Shown in pieces: positions 42,018-51,150 of a DNA stretch of 64,000 nt (position 1 is its first letter; each line of letters starts with the position of its first letter). Made by a program: the position numbers and the translations under genes. Under the pieces are notes generated by a model. That model searched no databases. It saw only the letters and a list, made by a program, of their open reading frames with translations, and had not been told where the DNA came from. The DNA comes from Candidatus Uhrbacteria bacterium (GTDB lineage: Bacteria; Patescibacteriota; Patescibacteriia; 2-12-FULL-60-25): NCBI GenBank assembly GCA_003576745.1, contig QEVR01000002.1:111874-175873 (forward strand), written 5' to 3'.

Positions 42018-42515
42018 ATGCCATCCCGCCATTTTGCACGGCAATATGAAGATCGTGCATTTATCCCTGCCGATCCCTCGGACGTATTCGCCTATGTAGA
42101 CGATCCTGCCCGCCTTTCTTCGCACATGAATACGTCGTCGTGGATGATGGGCGGCGGGCGCATGAGCACTCGGGTGGATGCCGAACGCGGCCGGAAGATC
42201 GGATCCCGCATCCGCATGAAGGGGAATGTATTCGGAATGACGCTCTCGCTCGACGAGGTCATTACGCATCGCGAGCCGCCGCGCGAAAAAAGCTGGGAAA
42301 CGGTGGGAACGCCCGCCCTCCTGGTGATCGGCCATTACCGTATGAACGTGAAAATCACGCCGAAAAAAAACGGATCTACCCTGCGCGCGTCCATTGAATA
42401 CGACCTTCCGATCAAGCATGCCTGGCTGGGAAAACTCCTGGGCGGCTATTATGCCGCATGGTGCGTCCAGCAGATTGTAAAGGACACGCGCAAACATTTT
42501 GCAATGCCGGCCTGA
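42018..42515 (+). CDS. SRPBCC-fold protein (polyketide cyclase/START-like)
   Basis: 165 residues from ATG 42018 (MPSRHFARQYED). The pattern (FIPADPSDVFAYVDDPARLSSHM, then GSRIRMKGNVFGMTLSLDEVITHREPP and a long C-terminal helix GYYAAWCVQQIVKDTRKHF) is that of SRPBCC ligand-binding proteins. It probably binds a hydrophobic small molecule. It ends 59 bp before the metal ATPase start. Confidence 0.7.
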   Translation: MPSRHFARQYEDRAFIPADPSDVFAYVDDPARLSSHMNTSSWMMGGGRMSTRVDAERGRKIGSRIRMKGNVFGMTLSLDEVITHREPPREKSWETVGTPALLVIGHYRMNVKITPKKNGSTLRASIEYDLPIKHAWLGKLLGGYYAAWCVQQIVKDTRKHFAMPA

Positions 42516-42574
42516 CAGACTTCACCCCCACCGGTGACGACGATTTTTTCCGCGTATACTATTACGATCCACCT

Positions 42575-44740
42575 ATGGCACGGAACACGAAAAATATCTA
42601 TACCTGCCCCATGCATCCGGATGTGCAACGGAACATGCCGGGCATATGCCCCGAATGCGGCATGAATCTTATTCCCGCAAAACAGAATGCGGGCAAGAAC
42701 CGCGCCAGACGCGGCACGAAAACATTTGCTCATGCAAAACGCGCATGGAGCGGTTCCCCGTCCGCAGGCGCGATGGACAGGCATGCGGGTCACAGCACCG
42801 CGATGTTTTTCCGAAAGTTCTGGATTTCCCTGGCGCTCACCATCCCCGTGGTGATCTACGCCGATGTTATCGAAAATATCTTTGCCTGGTCCCCGCCGGA
42901 ATTCCCGGGTTCGGAATACATGCCTTTGGCCTTCGGATCGATCGTGTATTTCTACGGCGGGATGGTCTTCCTCGCAGGCGCATGGAGGGAAATGCGGGCT
43001 CGCCTCCCCGGAATGATGACGCTTATCGGCATTGCCATTTCCGCGGCATATTTCTGGAGCATCTATGCGGTTTTTGCCGGCACGGAAGCCTTGTTTTGGG
43101 AACTGACAACCCTTATCACCATCATGCTCCTCGGCCACTGGCTTGAAATGCGCGCGGTGAGCGGAGCGCAGGGCGCGCTGAAGGAGTTGTCAAAACTGCT
43201 TCCGGATACCGCCGAAATCCTGCGAAACGGAAAGACGGCTACAATCTCCCTTTCCGAACTCCGCGAGAATGATACGGTTCTCGTACGGCCCGGATCGAAA
43301 ATTCCGGCTGACGGAAACATCATCGAAGGAGAATCGGATGTGAACGAGTCAATGGTTACCGGGGAATCAAAGCCGGTTTCCAAAAAAGACGGGGACGCCG
43401 TCATCGCGGGCACCATCAACGGCGGCGGCGCGTTAAAAATTCGCGTTACGAACATTGGAGAAAAAACTTTTCTTGCCGGCGTGATGCGGCTGGTCGCCGA
43501 AGCGCAGGCGTCAAAATCACGGCTGCAGATTCTCTCTGACAGAGCGGCTTTGTATTTAACCGTTGTCGCCGTTTCAGGCGGCATCGTGACGCTCATCGCA
43601 TGGCTCGCCGCCGGTTCCGGAGCCGGTTTTGCGATGGCGAGGCTCGTGGCGGTCCTTGTTATCGCCTGTCCGCATGCGCTGGGGCTTGCCGTGCCTCTCG
43701 TCGCTTCCATTTCCACCACCAAAGCGGCGCAAAACGGTTTTCTCATAAAACAGCGGCTTGCCCTGGAGGCCGCCCGTACCATTGATACGGTATTGTTCGA
43801 TAAAACGGGAACGCTCACCAAGGGTGAATTCGGCGTTGTCGAAATCTGGAATACCGGTACGCATACCAAAGACGAGGTATTGGAAACCGCGGCTTCTCTT
43901 GATGCCCTGTCCGAACATCCCATCGCGAAGGCGGTTGTCGCGAAAGCAAAAGAACGCGGACTCTCGTTGAATGAACCGAAAAAATTCGAAGCAGTGACAG
44001 GCGTGGGGGTAAGAGCGTTTATCGAAGGAAAAGAAGTTGTTGTCGGCGGTCCCGCGCTATTGGACAGCCGGGGAATTCGCGTCCCTGCGGAGCTTTCCAA
44101 ACACATCCATGACGCCGGCCAAAAAGGTCAAACCGTCATTTACGTTGTGAACGACAGGGAACTGATAGGAGCCCTGGCACTCGCCGACATTATCCGGGAA
44201 GAATCCCGCGACGCCGTCCGCGCGCTCAAACGCCTGGGAATCCGGACAACGATGATTACCGGCGATTCCGAGGACGTGGCGGCATGGGTCAGCCAGGAGC
44301 TCGGCATTGACGAGTATTTTGCGCGGGTATTGCCGCATCAAAAATCGGAAAAGGTCAAGGAGCTGCAAGACCGCGGCCTGAAGGTTGCCATGGTGGGCGA
44401 CGGTATTAACGATGCGCCGGCATTGACACAGGCCGATCTCGGCATTGCCATTGGCGCAGGCACGAATGTGGCCATTGAGTCTGCGGGGATTATTCTCGTC
44501 AGAAACGACCCCCGGGATATCGAAAAAATCATCCGGCTCTCCAGTATGACGTATGCAAAAATGATCCAGAATCTTTTCTGGGCAACCGGGTACAATATTG
44601 TCGCCTTGCCCCTTGCGGCCGGGGTGCTCGCCTTCAGAGGCATTCTTCTTCAGCCGGCGCTCGCGGCGGTTTTTATGTCTTTGAGCACCGTCATCGTGGC
44701 CATCAATGCGCTTCTCCTGAAAAAGAAAACACTGGGATAA
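42575..44740 (+). CDS. P1B-type metal-transporting ATPase (CopB-like)
   Basis: 721 residues from ATG 42575. N-terminal YTCPMHPDV...CPECGMNLIP is a Cys/Met/His heavy-metal-binding domain. Eight helices follow, with transport motif CPH in helix 6 (VIACPHALGLAVPL), characteristic of CopB/P1B-3 copper exporters rather than CPC CopA. Phosphorylation loop DKTGTLTKG, TGES (actuator domain MVTGESKPVS), HP motif SEHPIAKAV, and MVGDGINDAPAL complete the ATPase core. Exports copper (or silver) using ATP. TATACT 14 nt upstream. Confidence 0.93.
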   Translation: MARNTKNIYTCPMHPDVQRNMPGICPECGMNLIPAKQNAGKNRARRGTKTFAHAKRAWSGSPSAGAMDRHAGHSTAMFFRKFWISLALTIPVVIYADVIENIFAWSPPEFPGSEYMPLAFGSIVYFYGGMVFLAGAWREMRARLPGMMTLIGIAISAAYFWSIYAVFAGTEALFWELTTLITIMLLGHWLEMRAVSGAQGALKELSKLLPDTAEILRNGKTATISLSELRENDTVLVRPGSKIPADGNIIEGESDVNESMVTGESKPVSKKDGDAVIAGTINGGGALKIRVTNIGEKTFLAGVMRLVAEAQASKSRLQILSDRAALYLTVVAVSGGIVTLIAWLAAGSGAGFAMARLVAVLVIACPHALGLAVPLVASISTTKAAQNGFLIKQRLALEAARTIDTVLFDKTGTLTKGEFGVVEIWNTGTHTKDEVLETAASLDALSEHPIAKAVVAKAKERGLSLNEPKKFEAVTGVGVRAFIEGKEVVVGGPALLDSRGIRVPAELSKHIHDAGQKGQTVIYVVNDRELIGALALADIIREESRDAVRALKRLGIRTTMITGDSEDVAAWVSQELGIDEYFARVLPHQKSEKVKELQDRGLKVAMVGDGINDAPALTQADLGIAIGAGTNVAIESAGIILVRNDPRDIEKIIRLSSMTYAKMIQNLFWATGYNIVALPLAAGVLAFRGILLQPALAAVFMSLSTVIVAINALLLKKKTLG

Positions 44741-44751
44741 TCGAATGAAGT

Positions 44752-45201
44752 ATGAATTATTCAGATTATAAGCAAGCCGAGAATTTCATATTTTCTGATA
44801 TCCAAAGAGAAATTGACATCGCGAAAAGCGGCAAACATGCCGGAAATTTCCTATGCGCGCTTGGCCTCATGTGTTATACAGAATTTGCAGGGGGCCTAAT
44901 AAGGAATACATTTAAAATTGGAGAATCAAAAAAGAATTTTAACTATTTTTTCAGATACATGGGTAAAAAATATAAAGAATTACTCAAAAATGATTCGGGC
45001 ATATACAAATTTTTGAGGTGCGGTCTGGCACATGAATACTATGTGAAAAAAAATTGTATTATATATATGCCAGGATTGAGGAGCGAAACGGGTATTCGCC
45101 TTGATAAGTGTGGTGTGTATCATCTATATATCGGAAAATACTTTGAAGATTTCAAAATGGCTTTTGAAAGATTCGAGAAGGATATCTACAAAAGTGTCTG
45201 A
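44752..45201 (+). CDS. hypothetical protein, AT-rich
   Basis: 149 residues, soluble, with KSGKHAGNFLCALGLMCYTEFAGGLI and FLRCGLAHEYYVKK. The RxGLaHEY element resembles a motif of some HEPN-like or toxin-associated small proteins, an uncertain resemblance. AT-rich codon use compared with neighbours suggests recent acquisition, but no attC-like structure flanks it. It lies 11 bp after the ATPase stop. Confidence 0.6.
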   Translation: MNYSDYKQAENFIFSDIQREIDIAKSGKHAGNFLCALGLMCYTEFAGGLIRNTFKIGESKKNFNYFFRYMGKKYKELLKNDSGIYKFLRCGLAHEYYVKKNCIIYMPGLRSETGIRLDKCGVYHLYIGKYFEDFKMAFERFEKDIYKSV

Positions 45202-45208
45202 CGCCAAA

Positions 45209-45217
45209 TGTTAAAAT
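45209..45217 (+). promoter_or_regulatory. extended -10
   Basis: TGTTAAAAT ends 13 nt before the DsrE-like ATG at 45231. Confidence 0.5.
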
Positions 45218-45230
45218 ATCCATCAATCCT

Positions 45231-45551
45231 ATGAAACTTGGAATCATCATGTATTCAAACGACGCTGAAACGGTTTGGAATGCCTTCCGATTCGGAAATT
45301 TTTCCCTGAACAAGGGTGATGAGGTAAAACTGTTTCTGCTGGGAAAAGGCGTTGAATATGAATCGCTCGACAGCGCGGATTTTCGCATCAAAGAACAGGC
45401 GACATTGTTTCTGGAGGGAAACGGGAACATTCTGGCCTGCGGTACATGCTTGGAAAAACGCGGATCAAAAGGTTCGGAAACGTGCCCCATGTCCACCATG
45501 AATGATCTCTATACCCTCGTGAAAGAAAGCGACAAAATTATCTCATTTTAA
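45231..45551 (+). CDS. DsrE-family protein
   Basis: 106 residues, DsrE/DsrF/TusD-like: MKLGIIMYSNDAETVWNAFRFGNFSLNKGDEVKLFLLGKGVE opening, then ILACGTCLEKRGSKGSETCPMSTMNDLYTLVKESDKIISF. Two or three Cys (CGTC and TCPMS) suggest sulfur transfer. In this family it commonly works with persulfide carriers; nearby metal ATPase genes are compatible with thiol chemistry. No partner subunits DsrF/H are seen. Confidence 0.75.
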   Translation: MKLGIIMYSNDAETVWNAFRFGNFSLNKGDEVKLFLLGKGVEYESLDSADFRIKEQATLFLEGNGNILACGTCLEKRGSKGSETCPMSTMNDLYTLVKESDKIISF

Positions 45552-45724
45552 TGGAAGGACTTCATCGTCTTCCCGATCTCATATCTCCTAATAATTCAAA
45601 ACCTGTCTGTGAAACTCGAGCGCAATCCCCCGCCCGGATATCGTGATTTGCAAAGAGGGTTTTTCGTTTTCCGGTTATGCATATTAAATCAATCGTGACC
45701 GTCGCCGCGTTTCTTCCAGAGACT
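45552..45724. other. gene-free gap
   Basis: No gene, repeat arm or clear terminator is seen in these ~170 bp; the converging genes end at 45551 and 45725. Confidence 0.5.
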
Positions 45725-47350
45725 CTACGTTTCGTCCGTCAATTCCTCTTTCTTTTCGCGGATGAAGCTCAATGATTCCTCAAGGACGCCGAGAAAGAGC
45801 TTGAGCGGAGCTTCGAATAAAACATCGAACACGAATGCAAACACGTTCAGGCGCGAAATGGAAATAGACAGCCATTGTCCGGCGCGGAGAATAGGGAGCG
45901 CAAAAAAGTCTAAGATAGCCGTGGACAGACGTTCTTTTTGTTTTACCACGATGATTTCCCGGGCTGTCTGCCGCAAGCGATAGCCGAAGAAGCTGACGAG
46001 AGACAAAAAGAAGAAAAAGACGATAATAGCGATAAGCGTGAATCCAATGGCATCGAGAACGGAGCCGATAACGCCGAAACTCACTACGAACATAAAAAGA
46101 TAGAGAAAACGGAAGAACCACAGGGAAAGGCCGCGGCGTTTGCGCGGGCTACGGATTTCCTGCGCCGGCACGCCCTGCGGCGCCAACAGCTCGTCCACGC
46201 CCTGCAGAATGCGCAAGCGGTTTGCGGATCCGGGGCGGCGGATGAGGATGCCGACAAAGAACATGAGCACCACCGGAAACAGCACATTCACGGCGAGCGG
46301 GAAGGTATCTACGCGAGCGTACAGGTAATATTCGATCGGCACTTCCAGAATGAATGCGATGACCATTTTCGTAATGAACAGGTACATCATGGCCCGAATG
46401 GTGCCGCGCCGCAGTTTGGCGCGTGCTTCTTTTTCTTTTTTTTCAACCACGCGCGCCACGGCCGCATGCGTTTCCTCGCGGCTGGAAAGCATGTATGCGC
46501 CTTCCTTTTCCTCATCAAGCGCGCTCGCCAGCATCCAGAGCGAAACGGCCCAGGGCTTGACGGCGCGCTGAAACCGGGTGGTGATGGGATGCTTTAACCG
46601 TTCCTGAATGCGCTCATGGACATATACTAGCCGTTCGGCAACGGCCTCAGAGTTTTCCAGCCATGCTTCCGGCTTATTCCATTCCTGCAAATAGGCGCGC
46701 AAGAATTTGTAACTTACGGCTTCGTCGTCCGCCTTCACGAGCATGCGATAGCACGCAACATAAATCTGCAGACGGCGCTCCATATCGTCCAGTTCAATGC
46801 CGCGCACATGTATACGGTCCGACAGTTGTTCGTACAGATACGTCACAACCGCTTTTTCCCGCCGATGATCGTCGAGCGTTTCTTCGAGTTCCGTGGCGAC
46901 GACGCCCAAAAGCCATTTGAAGTGCTTTTCGTCACCGATATTCGTCCGGGCAATCGCCTGGTATTTTCTAACAATCAGCGCGCCGTCATCCACCTTCGTT
47001 TCCGGAAGCGTTTCATTCGGCAAGTAGCGTGCCGCGATAAGCTCGCGGATAAGATTGTGCGCGATGACGTACGGATCGGCTTCCAGCAAAAGCTGGCGCC
47101 GAAGAATGCGCACGATCGCGCCTTTCCGAAGCAAATGCTCTTCGCGATACTCCACGGCATTCCGGAGCTTTTCATAAATTACCGAAATGCGGCTCACGGC
47201 GGCGTGGACAGTAATGCGCGCCTCTTCCGGAGGCAGAGCGACGGGCGGAGGCTTTACCGCGTGCAGGACCTGCCCGGTTTTTCGTTGGTCATATTCAACG
47301 ACATGCTTTGACTCCTCCTCCCCGTGCGGGGACAGCTCATGGAGAGGCAT
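45725..47350 (-). CDS. large multidomain membrane protein, unknown
   Basis: 541 residues. Residues ~1-300 are a hydrophilic, helical cytoplasmic region (EEARITVHAAVSRISVIYEKL; ELEETLDDHRREKAVVTYLYEQL). Then come about five transmembrane segments (MMYLFITKMVIAFILEV, LAVNVLFPVVLMFFVGILI, LWFFRFLYLFMFVVSFGVIGSVL, FTLIAIIVFFFFLSLVSFFGY, NVFAFVFDVLFEAPLKLF). No catalytic motif recognised. Start MPLHELSPHG (47350), with TATACT 11 nt upstream; the frame continues 11 codons further. Confidence 0.65.
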   Translation of the reverse strand: MPLHELSPHGEEESKHVVEYDQRKTGQVLHAVKPPPVALPPEEARITVHAAVSRISVIYEKLRNAVEYREEHLLRKGAIVRILRRQLLLEADPYVIAHNLIRELIAARYLPNETLPETKVDDGALIVRKYQAIARTNIGDEKHFKWLLGVVATELEETLDDHRREKAVVTYLYEQLSDRIHVRGIELDDMERRLQIYVACYRMLVKADDEAVSYKFLRAYLQEWNKPEAWLENSEAVAERLVYVHERIQERLKHPITTRFQRAVKPWAVSLWMLASALDEEKEGAYMLSSREETHAAVARVVEKKEKEARAKLRRGTIRAMMYLFITKMVIAFILEVPIEYYLYARVDTFPLAVNVLFPVVLMFFVGILIRRPGSANRLRILQGVDELLAPQGVPAQEIRSPRKRRGLSLWFFRFLYLFMFVVSFGVIGSVLDAIGFTLIAIIVFFFFLSLVSFFGYRLRQTAREIIVVKQKERLSTAILDFFALPILRAGQWLSISISRLNVFAFVFDVLFEAPLKLFLGVLEESLSFIREKKEELTDET

Positions 47351-47394
47351 AGAATAGGCGCAGTATAAACGAAAAACCTGCAAAAAACAATGGG

Positions 47395-47656
47395 AATGAG
47401 CGCTTGGGAAAGGAGGGCAAAGGCAAAGGGAACGGGGTTTTGGTTACGGGTTATTGGTTATTGGTTATGGGATTCGGGTTGCGGGGCGCATGGCTCACGG
47501 CGCATGGCCCACGTCCTACGCAACTGCGTCCTACAGGTCGCGGCATGCCGCGCCCTACATCCTACTCCCCACTCCCTATTCCGCATCCTACGCACCACGC
47601 CTACGTACTCTTTTCGCATCCCGCAACCCGCATACCGTATGGCGCAAGGCTAAGAA
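47395..47656. repeat. dispersed repeat, twin of 23990-24275
   Basis: The ~195 bp from about 47460 match 24090-24275 nearly base for base, including GCGTCCTACAGGTCGCGGC and the end CGCATACCGTATGGCGCAAG. They lie 23 kb apart in the same orientation. Confidence 0.9.
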
Positions 47657-47657
47657 T

Positions 47658-47924
47658 ATGCTGTTTTGGACGACGCTCGCGATTGTCTTTCTCCTTGTGA
47701 TTCTGGCGATCTCCCTGAATTATCTCGCCCTCGCCTTTTACGAATTCCGGGGCGCATTTATCTATACCATGGTCGGTATTCTCCTTTTTATTGTCGGCGC
47801 GGCGATCTATTTAAGCTTCGCTCTCCCCTCTCTTGCTGGAGAGGAGTTATCGCTTTTCGGTAAAAACAAAGATATTTCCGTAACGCAAGATTCGGTTCAG
47901 GGTCTGGAATTGCTGGAAGAATAG
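47658..47924 (+). CDS. small two-helix membrane protein
   Basis: 88 residues from ATG 47658 (MLFWTTLAIVFLLVILAISL); two transmembrane helices (residues ~3-25 and ~35-60) and an acidic C-terminal tail (SVTQDSVQGLELLEE). The upstream open frame (from 47454) is entirely repeat DNA, so the shorter start is used. No family. Confidence 0.5.
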   Translation: MLFWTTLAIVFLLVILAISLNYLALAFYEFRGAFIYTMVGILLFIVGAAIYLSFALPSLAGEELSLFGKNKDISVTQDSVQGLELLEE

Positions 47925-47929
47925 GTGAA

Positions 47930-48162
47930 GGGTTACGGGGTAAGGGCAAAGGGAACGGGTTACGGGTTATGAGGAAGATTGTGCTCCCCCTATGCCGCTA
48001 CGTCCTGCAGGGGCGCGGCATGCCGCGCCCCTGCATCCTACTTCCCACTCCCTACTTCCTATTCCGCATCCTACGCACCACGTCCTACGCACTTTTCGCA
48101 TCCCGAAACCCGCATACCGCATAACTCACGACCTACGTCCTACGCAACCACGCAAAGCTTTC
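47930..48162. repeat. dispersed repeat with a perfect palindrome core
   Basis: 48006-48035 is a 30-bp perfect palindrome centred between 48020 and 48021 (GGGGCGCGGCA/TGCCGCGCCCC inside TGCA ends), flanked by a G-arm (47935-47970) and a C-arm (48032-48160). It is the most complete copy of the core. Confidence 0.9.
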
Positions 48163-48163
48163 T

Positions 48164-48607
48164 CTATTTCTTCTTCGGCTTCTTTACCTTCGATCGCCGG
48201 TCGCTGCCCTCCTGCTCCATATCAAGCTCGGCGACATATGCATTAAATGATTTGTGGTATCGACGATGCGTGAGATCTTCAATCTGTGCTTCAGGCGTTT
48301 GCAATGCCATATCTCCCAATTCTTTCATGACGTCCTGCTTTGCGCGAAACCAAGCCCATTCGTCCGTATAAGAAAGCCACGCATGCTGCCACAGCTCATC
48401 ATCAAGTCGGCGCTGCGTTTGTATGGATGATCTCGTATCCGCGAGCGCAAGCTGTTCGATTTTATCGAGCAGAAGCCGCTTCCCGACATCTTCCAGGCCG
48501 TCCATACGCCGAAGATCATCCTCTACCATCGCGCGCATAAGCAACGCTTCGCGGATTTCGAGAAGTTCTTCACGCGTCAACAGGAGGGAGACGAATTCGG
48601 TAAGCAT
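48164..48607 (-). CDS. hypothetical protein with basic tail
   Basis: 147 residues, helical and highly charged (REELLEIREALLMRAMVEDDLRRMDGLEDVGKRLLLDKIEQLAL), ending in a Lys/Arg-rich tail (RRSKVKKPKKK) that could contact nucleic acid. TrpC-poor, no membrane segment. No family recognised. Confidence 0.55.
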   Translation of the reverse strand: MLTEFVSLLLTREELLEIREALLMRAMVEDDLRRMDGLEDVGKRLLLDKIEQLALADTRSSIQTQRRLDDELWQHAWLSYTDEWAWFRAKQDVMKELGDMALQTPEAQIEDLTHRRYHKSFNAYVAELDMEQEGSDRRSKVKKPKKK

Positions 48608-48611
48608 GTTG

Positions 48612-48886
48612 GTGGATGGCGATTGGGAAAAGAGGGCAAAGGGAAACAGGTTATGAGTTATGGGGAAAATTCTGCTCCCCCATTCGCAACTACGCCCTAT
48701 GTACTACGCAACTCCCCCATGACTCACGACCCATACCTCACGATTCACGACCTGCGTCCTACGCAACTACGTCCTACGCGCTCTTTCCGCATGCCGCACC
48801 CCCGCATCTCGCTCGCCGCATGGCCCATGCCCTACGCAACTTCCCGCACGACCGTATCAGGCAGCTTAAAGGCTCATTCACGCATC
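48612..48886. repeat. dispersed repeat copy
   Basis: AAAGGGAAACAGGTTATGAG, GGGAAAATTCTGCTCCCCCA, then CTACGCCCTATGTACTACGC and many CCTACGCAACTACG words to the end of the acetolactate-synthase-like gene. Confidence 0.8.
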
Positions 48887-48887
48887 G

Positions 48888-50543
48888 TCAATCAACCGAT
48901 CTCCCTCCGAATAAGCCGCCCTTGCCGAGTAACCCTGCGTTATAGCGGTAATCCACCGGAATATCGATGATTACAGGGCCCCGCACCTTGAGCGCGCGCG
49001 AAAATGCAGAGGCGAGTCCCGATGCATGATTGACGCGCAGGCCGGTTGCGCCGAAGCTTTTCGCGAATGCGACGATGTCGGGATTTCCGAATGCCGTTCC
49101 GGATGTCCGGCCATACTGCGCAATCTGCTGAATTTCCACGAGATTGTATGTACCGTCGCGCCATACGCAGTGAACGAAGGGGAGTTTGAGGCGTACCGCC
49201 GTTTCGAGCTCCATGGCGCTCATCAAAAACGAACCGTCTCCGGAACAGGAGATGATTTTTCTGTGCGGCTCGGCAAGCCGCGCTCCAATGGCCCATGGAA
49301 GCGCAACGCCCATGGTCTGGAATCCCATGCTGAACAACAGCGTCCGCGGCTGAAAGGTAAAAAACTCGCGCGCGAGCCAAAGTTGATGGGCGCCGACGTC
49401 GGAAATAAGGAGATCGTGATCTCCGAGCGCCTTGCGGAGTTCCGCGACGATTCGCGCGGGATGAATATGCGTGCCGGACATGGCGGTTCCTTGTCGCTGT
49501 TCCGCAACAAGCTTTTGCCGGGCGCGCTCCGCTCTGGCAGAAAGCTTCCAGCGTTTTTCTCCAATGGCTTTTTGCAGCCGATGCAATGTATGCGAAATGT
49601 CGCCGACGAGCTCTGATGACGGGTCATATGCCGCATCCACTTCGGCGGCCAACCGATTGATATGGATTATTCGCGCGCGGCCCGCCCACATGGACGGCGC
49701 ATACTCCACGGCGTCATACCCCACGGTGATAACGAGATCGGCATCATGCAGGGCGGCATCACCCGGCTCCTCCGAGGCGAGTCCCACGCGCCCCAAAAAC
49801 TGATCGACGAGACTTTTGCCAACCACTCCCGCGGCTTCGAATGTTCCGACGGCTGGAATGCCCGTCGTTTCCATGAATGCGCGAACCGCTCGGGTGGAAC
49901 GCTTGTCCGATGCGCCGACGCCCACGAGAAGGACGGGGCGCTTTGCGCGGAGTACCAATGCTGACGCGCGTTCAATCTCCTCTTCGTCCGCATCCCCCGC
50001 GTGATCACATATAGAACGGACCACCGGCTTGGCCGAGACAGCCGCATCAAGCACGTCTTTCGGAAAGGCAAGAAATGCGGATCCCTGCCTCGGCGTTTCC
50101 GCGGTACGAAATGCCGAAGCGATAATTTCTGGAATCGCCTCCGCGGCATTTACCTGCAAACTCATTTTCGTAATCGGGTCGAACATTCGCGCTTCGTCGA
50201 TGTTCTGATGCCGGGTCTGCCACTGTTCGCTCCGTGGCGTTTGCCCGGCGATCGCGACGAGCGGATCGCGATCCGCGGTAGCGGTGGCAACGCCGGTAAC
50301 GAGATTCGTCGCGCCCGGACCGACCGTGGCCATGCAAACGCCCGCTTCTCCGCGAAGACGACCCCATGCCTGCGCCATGAACGCCGCATTCTGTTCATGC
50401 CGACACACGACGAAAGCAGGCCCCTTGTCTCGAAGCACGTCTAAAATAGGCATGACGGATGCCCCGGGAACGCCGAAAATATATTTCACCTCATGCGCCT
50501 CAAGACAGTCGACGAGCAGGGACGCGCCGTTCTTTTTTGCCAT
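48888..50543 (-). CDS. thiamine-diphosphate enzyme, acetolactate synthase-like
   Basis: 551 residues. Three domains of the pyruvate-decarboxylase-type superfamily: Pyr (residues ~1-170) with catalytic Glu in CRHEQNAAFMAQAWGR and GPGATNLVTGVATA; a transhydrogenase-like centre; and a PP domain with the ThDP-binding GDGSF...N motif (CSGDGSFLMSAMELETAV, DGTYN). The AlsS-like catabolic acetolactate synthase reading (pyruvate to acetolactate) is the most likely; no regulatory subunit ilvN is nearby. Leaderless promoter (TGATACAAT, 6 nt from ATG). Confidence 0.85.
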   Translation of the reverse strand: MAKKNGASLLVDCLEAHEVKYIFGVPGASVMPILDVLRDKGPAFVVCRHEQNAAFMAQAWGRLRGEAGVCMATVGPGATNLVTGVATATADRDPLVAIAGQTPRSEQWQTRHQNIDEARMFDPITKMSLQVNAAEAIPEIIASAFRTAETPRQGSAFLAFPKDVLDAAVSAKPVVRSICDHAGDADEEEIERASALVLRAKRPVLLVGVGASDKRSTRAVRAFMETTGIPAVGTFEAAGVVGKSLVDQFLGRVGLASEEPGDAALHDADLVITVGYDAVEYAPSMWAGRARIIHINRLAAEVDAAYDPSSELVGDISHTLHRLQKAIGEKRWKLSARAERARQKLVAEQRQGTAMSGTHIHPARIVAELRKALGDHDLLISDVGAHQLWLAREFFTFQPRTLLFSMGFQTMGVALPWAIGARLAEPHRKIISCSGDGSFLMSAMELETAVRLKLPFVHCVWRDGTYNLVEIQQIAQYGRTSGTAFGNPDIVAFAKSFGATGLRVNHASGLASAFSRALKVRGPVIIDIPVDYRYNAGLLGKGGLFGGRSVD

Positions 50544-50549
50544 GGCCGC

Positions 50550-50558
50550 ATTGTATCA
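50550..50558 (-). promoter_or_regulatory. extended -10, leaderless mRNA
   Basis: Minus-strand TGATACAAT, then GCGGCC, then ATG 50543; no convincing -35. Confidence 0.6.
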
Positions 50559-50624
50559 CGAACGTTTGACGATGCGTTTGTATTTTGATACGTTTCCCGA
50601 CCGTACGGACGAAAGGATAGCAGC

Positions 50625-50924
50625 GTGAACATTCGAGACGGCAAATTTGTATTGAACCTTGCGCATTTGCGCGCCGGTCATTGGCCGGGCGTGCATGCTC
50701 CGCCATGGGCCATCAATCTTCCGCTTCTGGAGCTCTCCATGGGACGCATGCTCCGAAAACGCGATGCGTTCGAAGCCTTTGTTCCGGCCTCGAGCAGTGA
50801 ATTCATTCCGGTCGTCATAAAACACATGAACAGGCGCTCTACGGGCGAATCGGGATTCTATGCCGTTCCAACGCGAGCGGAAGACGCGTGGCGATGGAAA
50901 GAAGCGTGCCGCCGCAGTTCATGA
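50625..50924 (+). CDS. hypothetical protein (GTG start)
   Basis: 99 residues. Basic, soluble, with LNLAHLRAGHWPGVHAPPWAINLPLLELSMGRMLRKRD and a final TRAEDAWRWKEACRRSS. GTG 50625 follows GAAAGG by 8 nt, a weak Shine-Dalgarno. Divergent from the acetolactate-synthase-like gene and ended by a strong terminator, which argues it is real. Confidence 0.6.
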   Translation: MNIRDGKFVLNLAHLRAGHWPGVHAPPWAINLPLLELSMGRMLRKRDAFEAFVPASSSEFIPVVIKHMNRRSTGESGFYAVPTRAEDAWRWKEACRRSS

Positions 50925-50931
50925 CATACAG

Positions 50932-50970
50932 CCCTGTCCGCATCTCTCCGCGGATGGGGTTTTTCTTTTT
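50932..50970 (+). terminator. intrinsic terminator
   Basis: CCCTGTCCGC and GCGGATGGGG pair over 10 bp (two G-U) around an 8-nt loop, followed by TTTTTCTTTTT. Confidence 0.85.
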
Positions 50971-50994
50971 CAGCTATACTTAAGGATTATAGGG

Positions 50995-51150
50995 AGTAGC
51001 AATTGAGAAAAGAGGGCAAAGGGCAAAGGGATCGGGGAGAATTATGTCCCCCTACCTACGTAACCACGTCCTACGCAACTACGTACTCTTCCCCCCCTAT
51101 GTCCTACTCCCTACTCCCAGCTTCCAACTTCCCTGAATCTTCATTCCGCT
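50995..51150. repeat. dispersed repeat copy
   Basis: AGGGCAAAGGGCAAAGGGAT, CCCCCTACCTACGTAACCACG and CCTACTCCCTACTCCCAGC up to the next gene. Confidence 0.8.

Noticed and set aside
43063..44106. 347-aa minus-strand frame in the ATPase gene
   Set aside because: Ser/Thr-rich mirror of the P-type ATPase, which has every catalytic motif.
48888..50543. Indolepyruvate/pyruvate decarboxylase or glyoxylate carboligase identity
   Set aside because: Motifs fit several ThDP enzymes; acetolactate synthase-like is the best reading but the specific substrate is left open.
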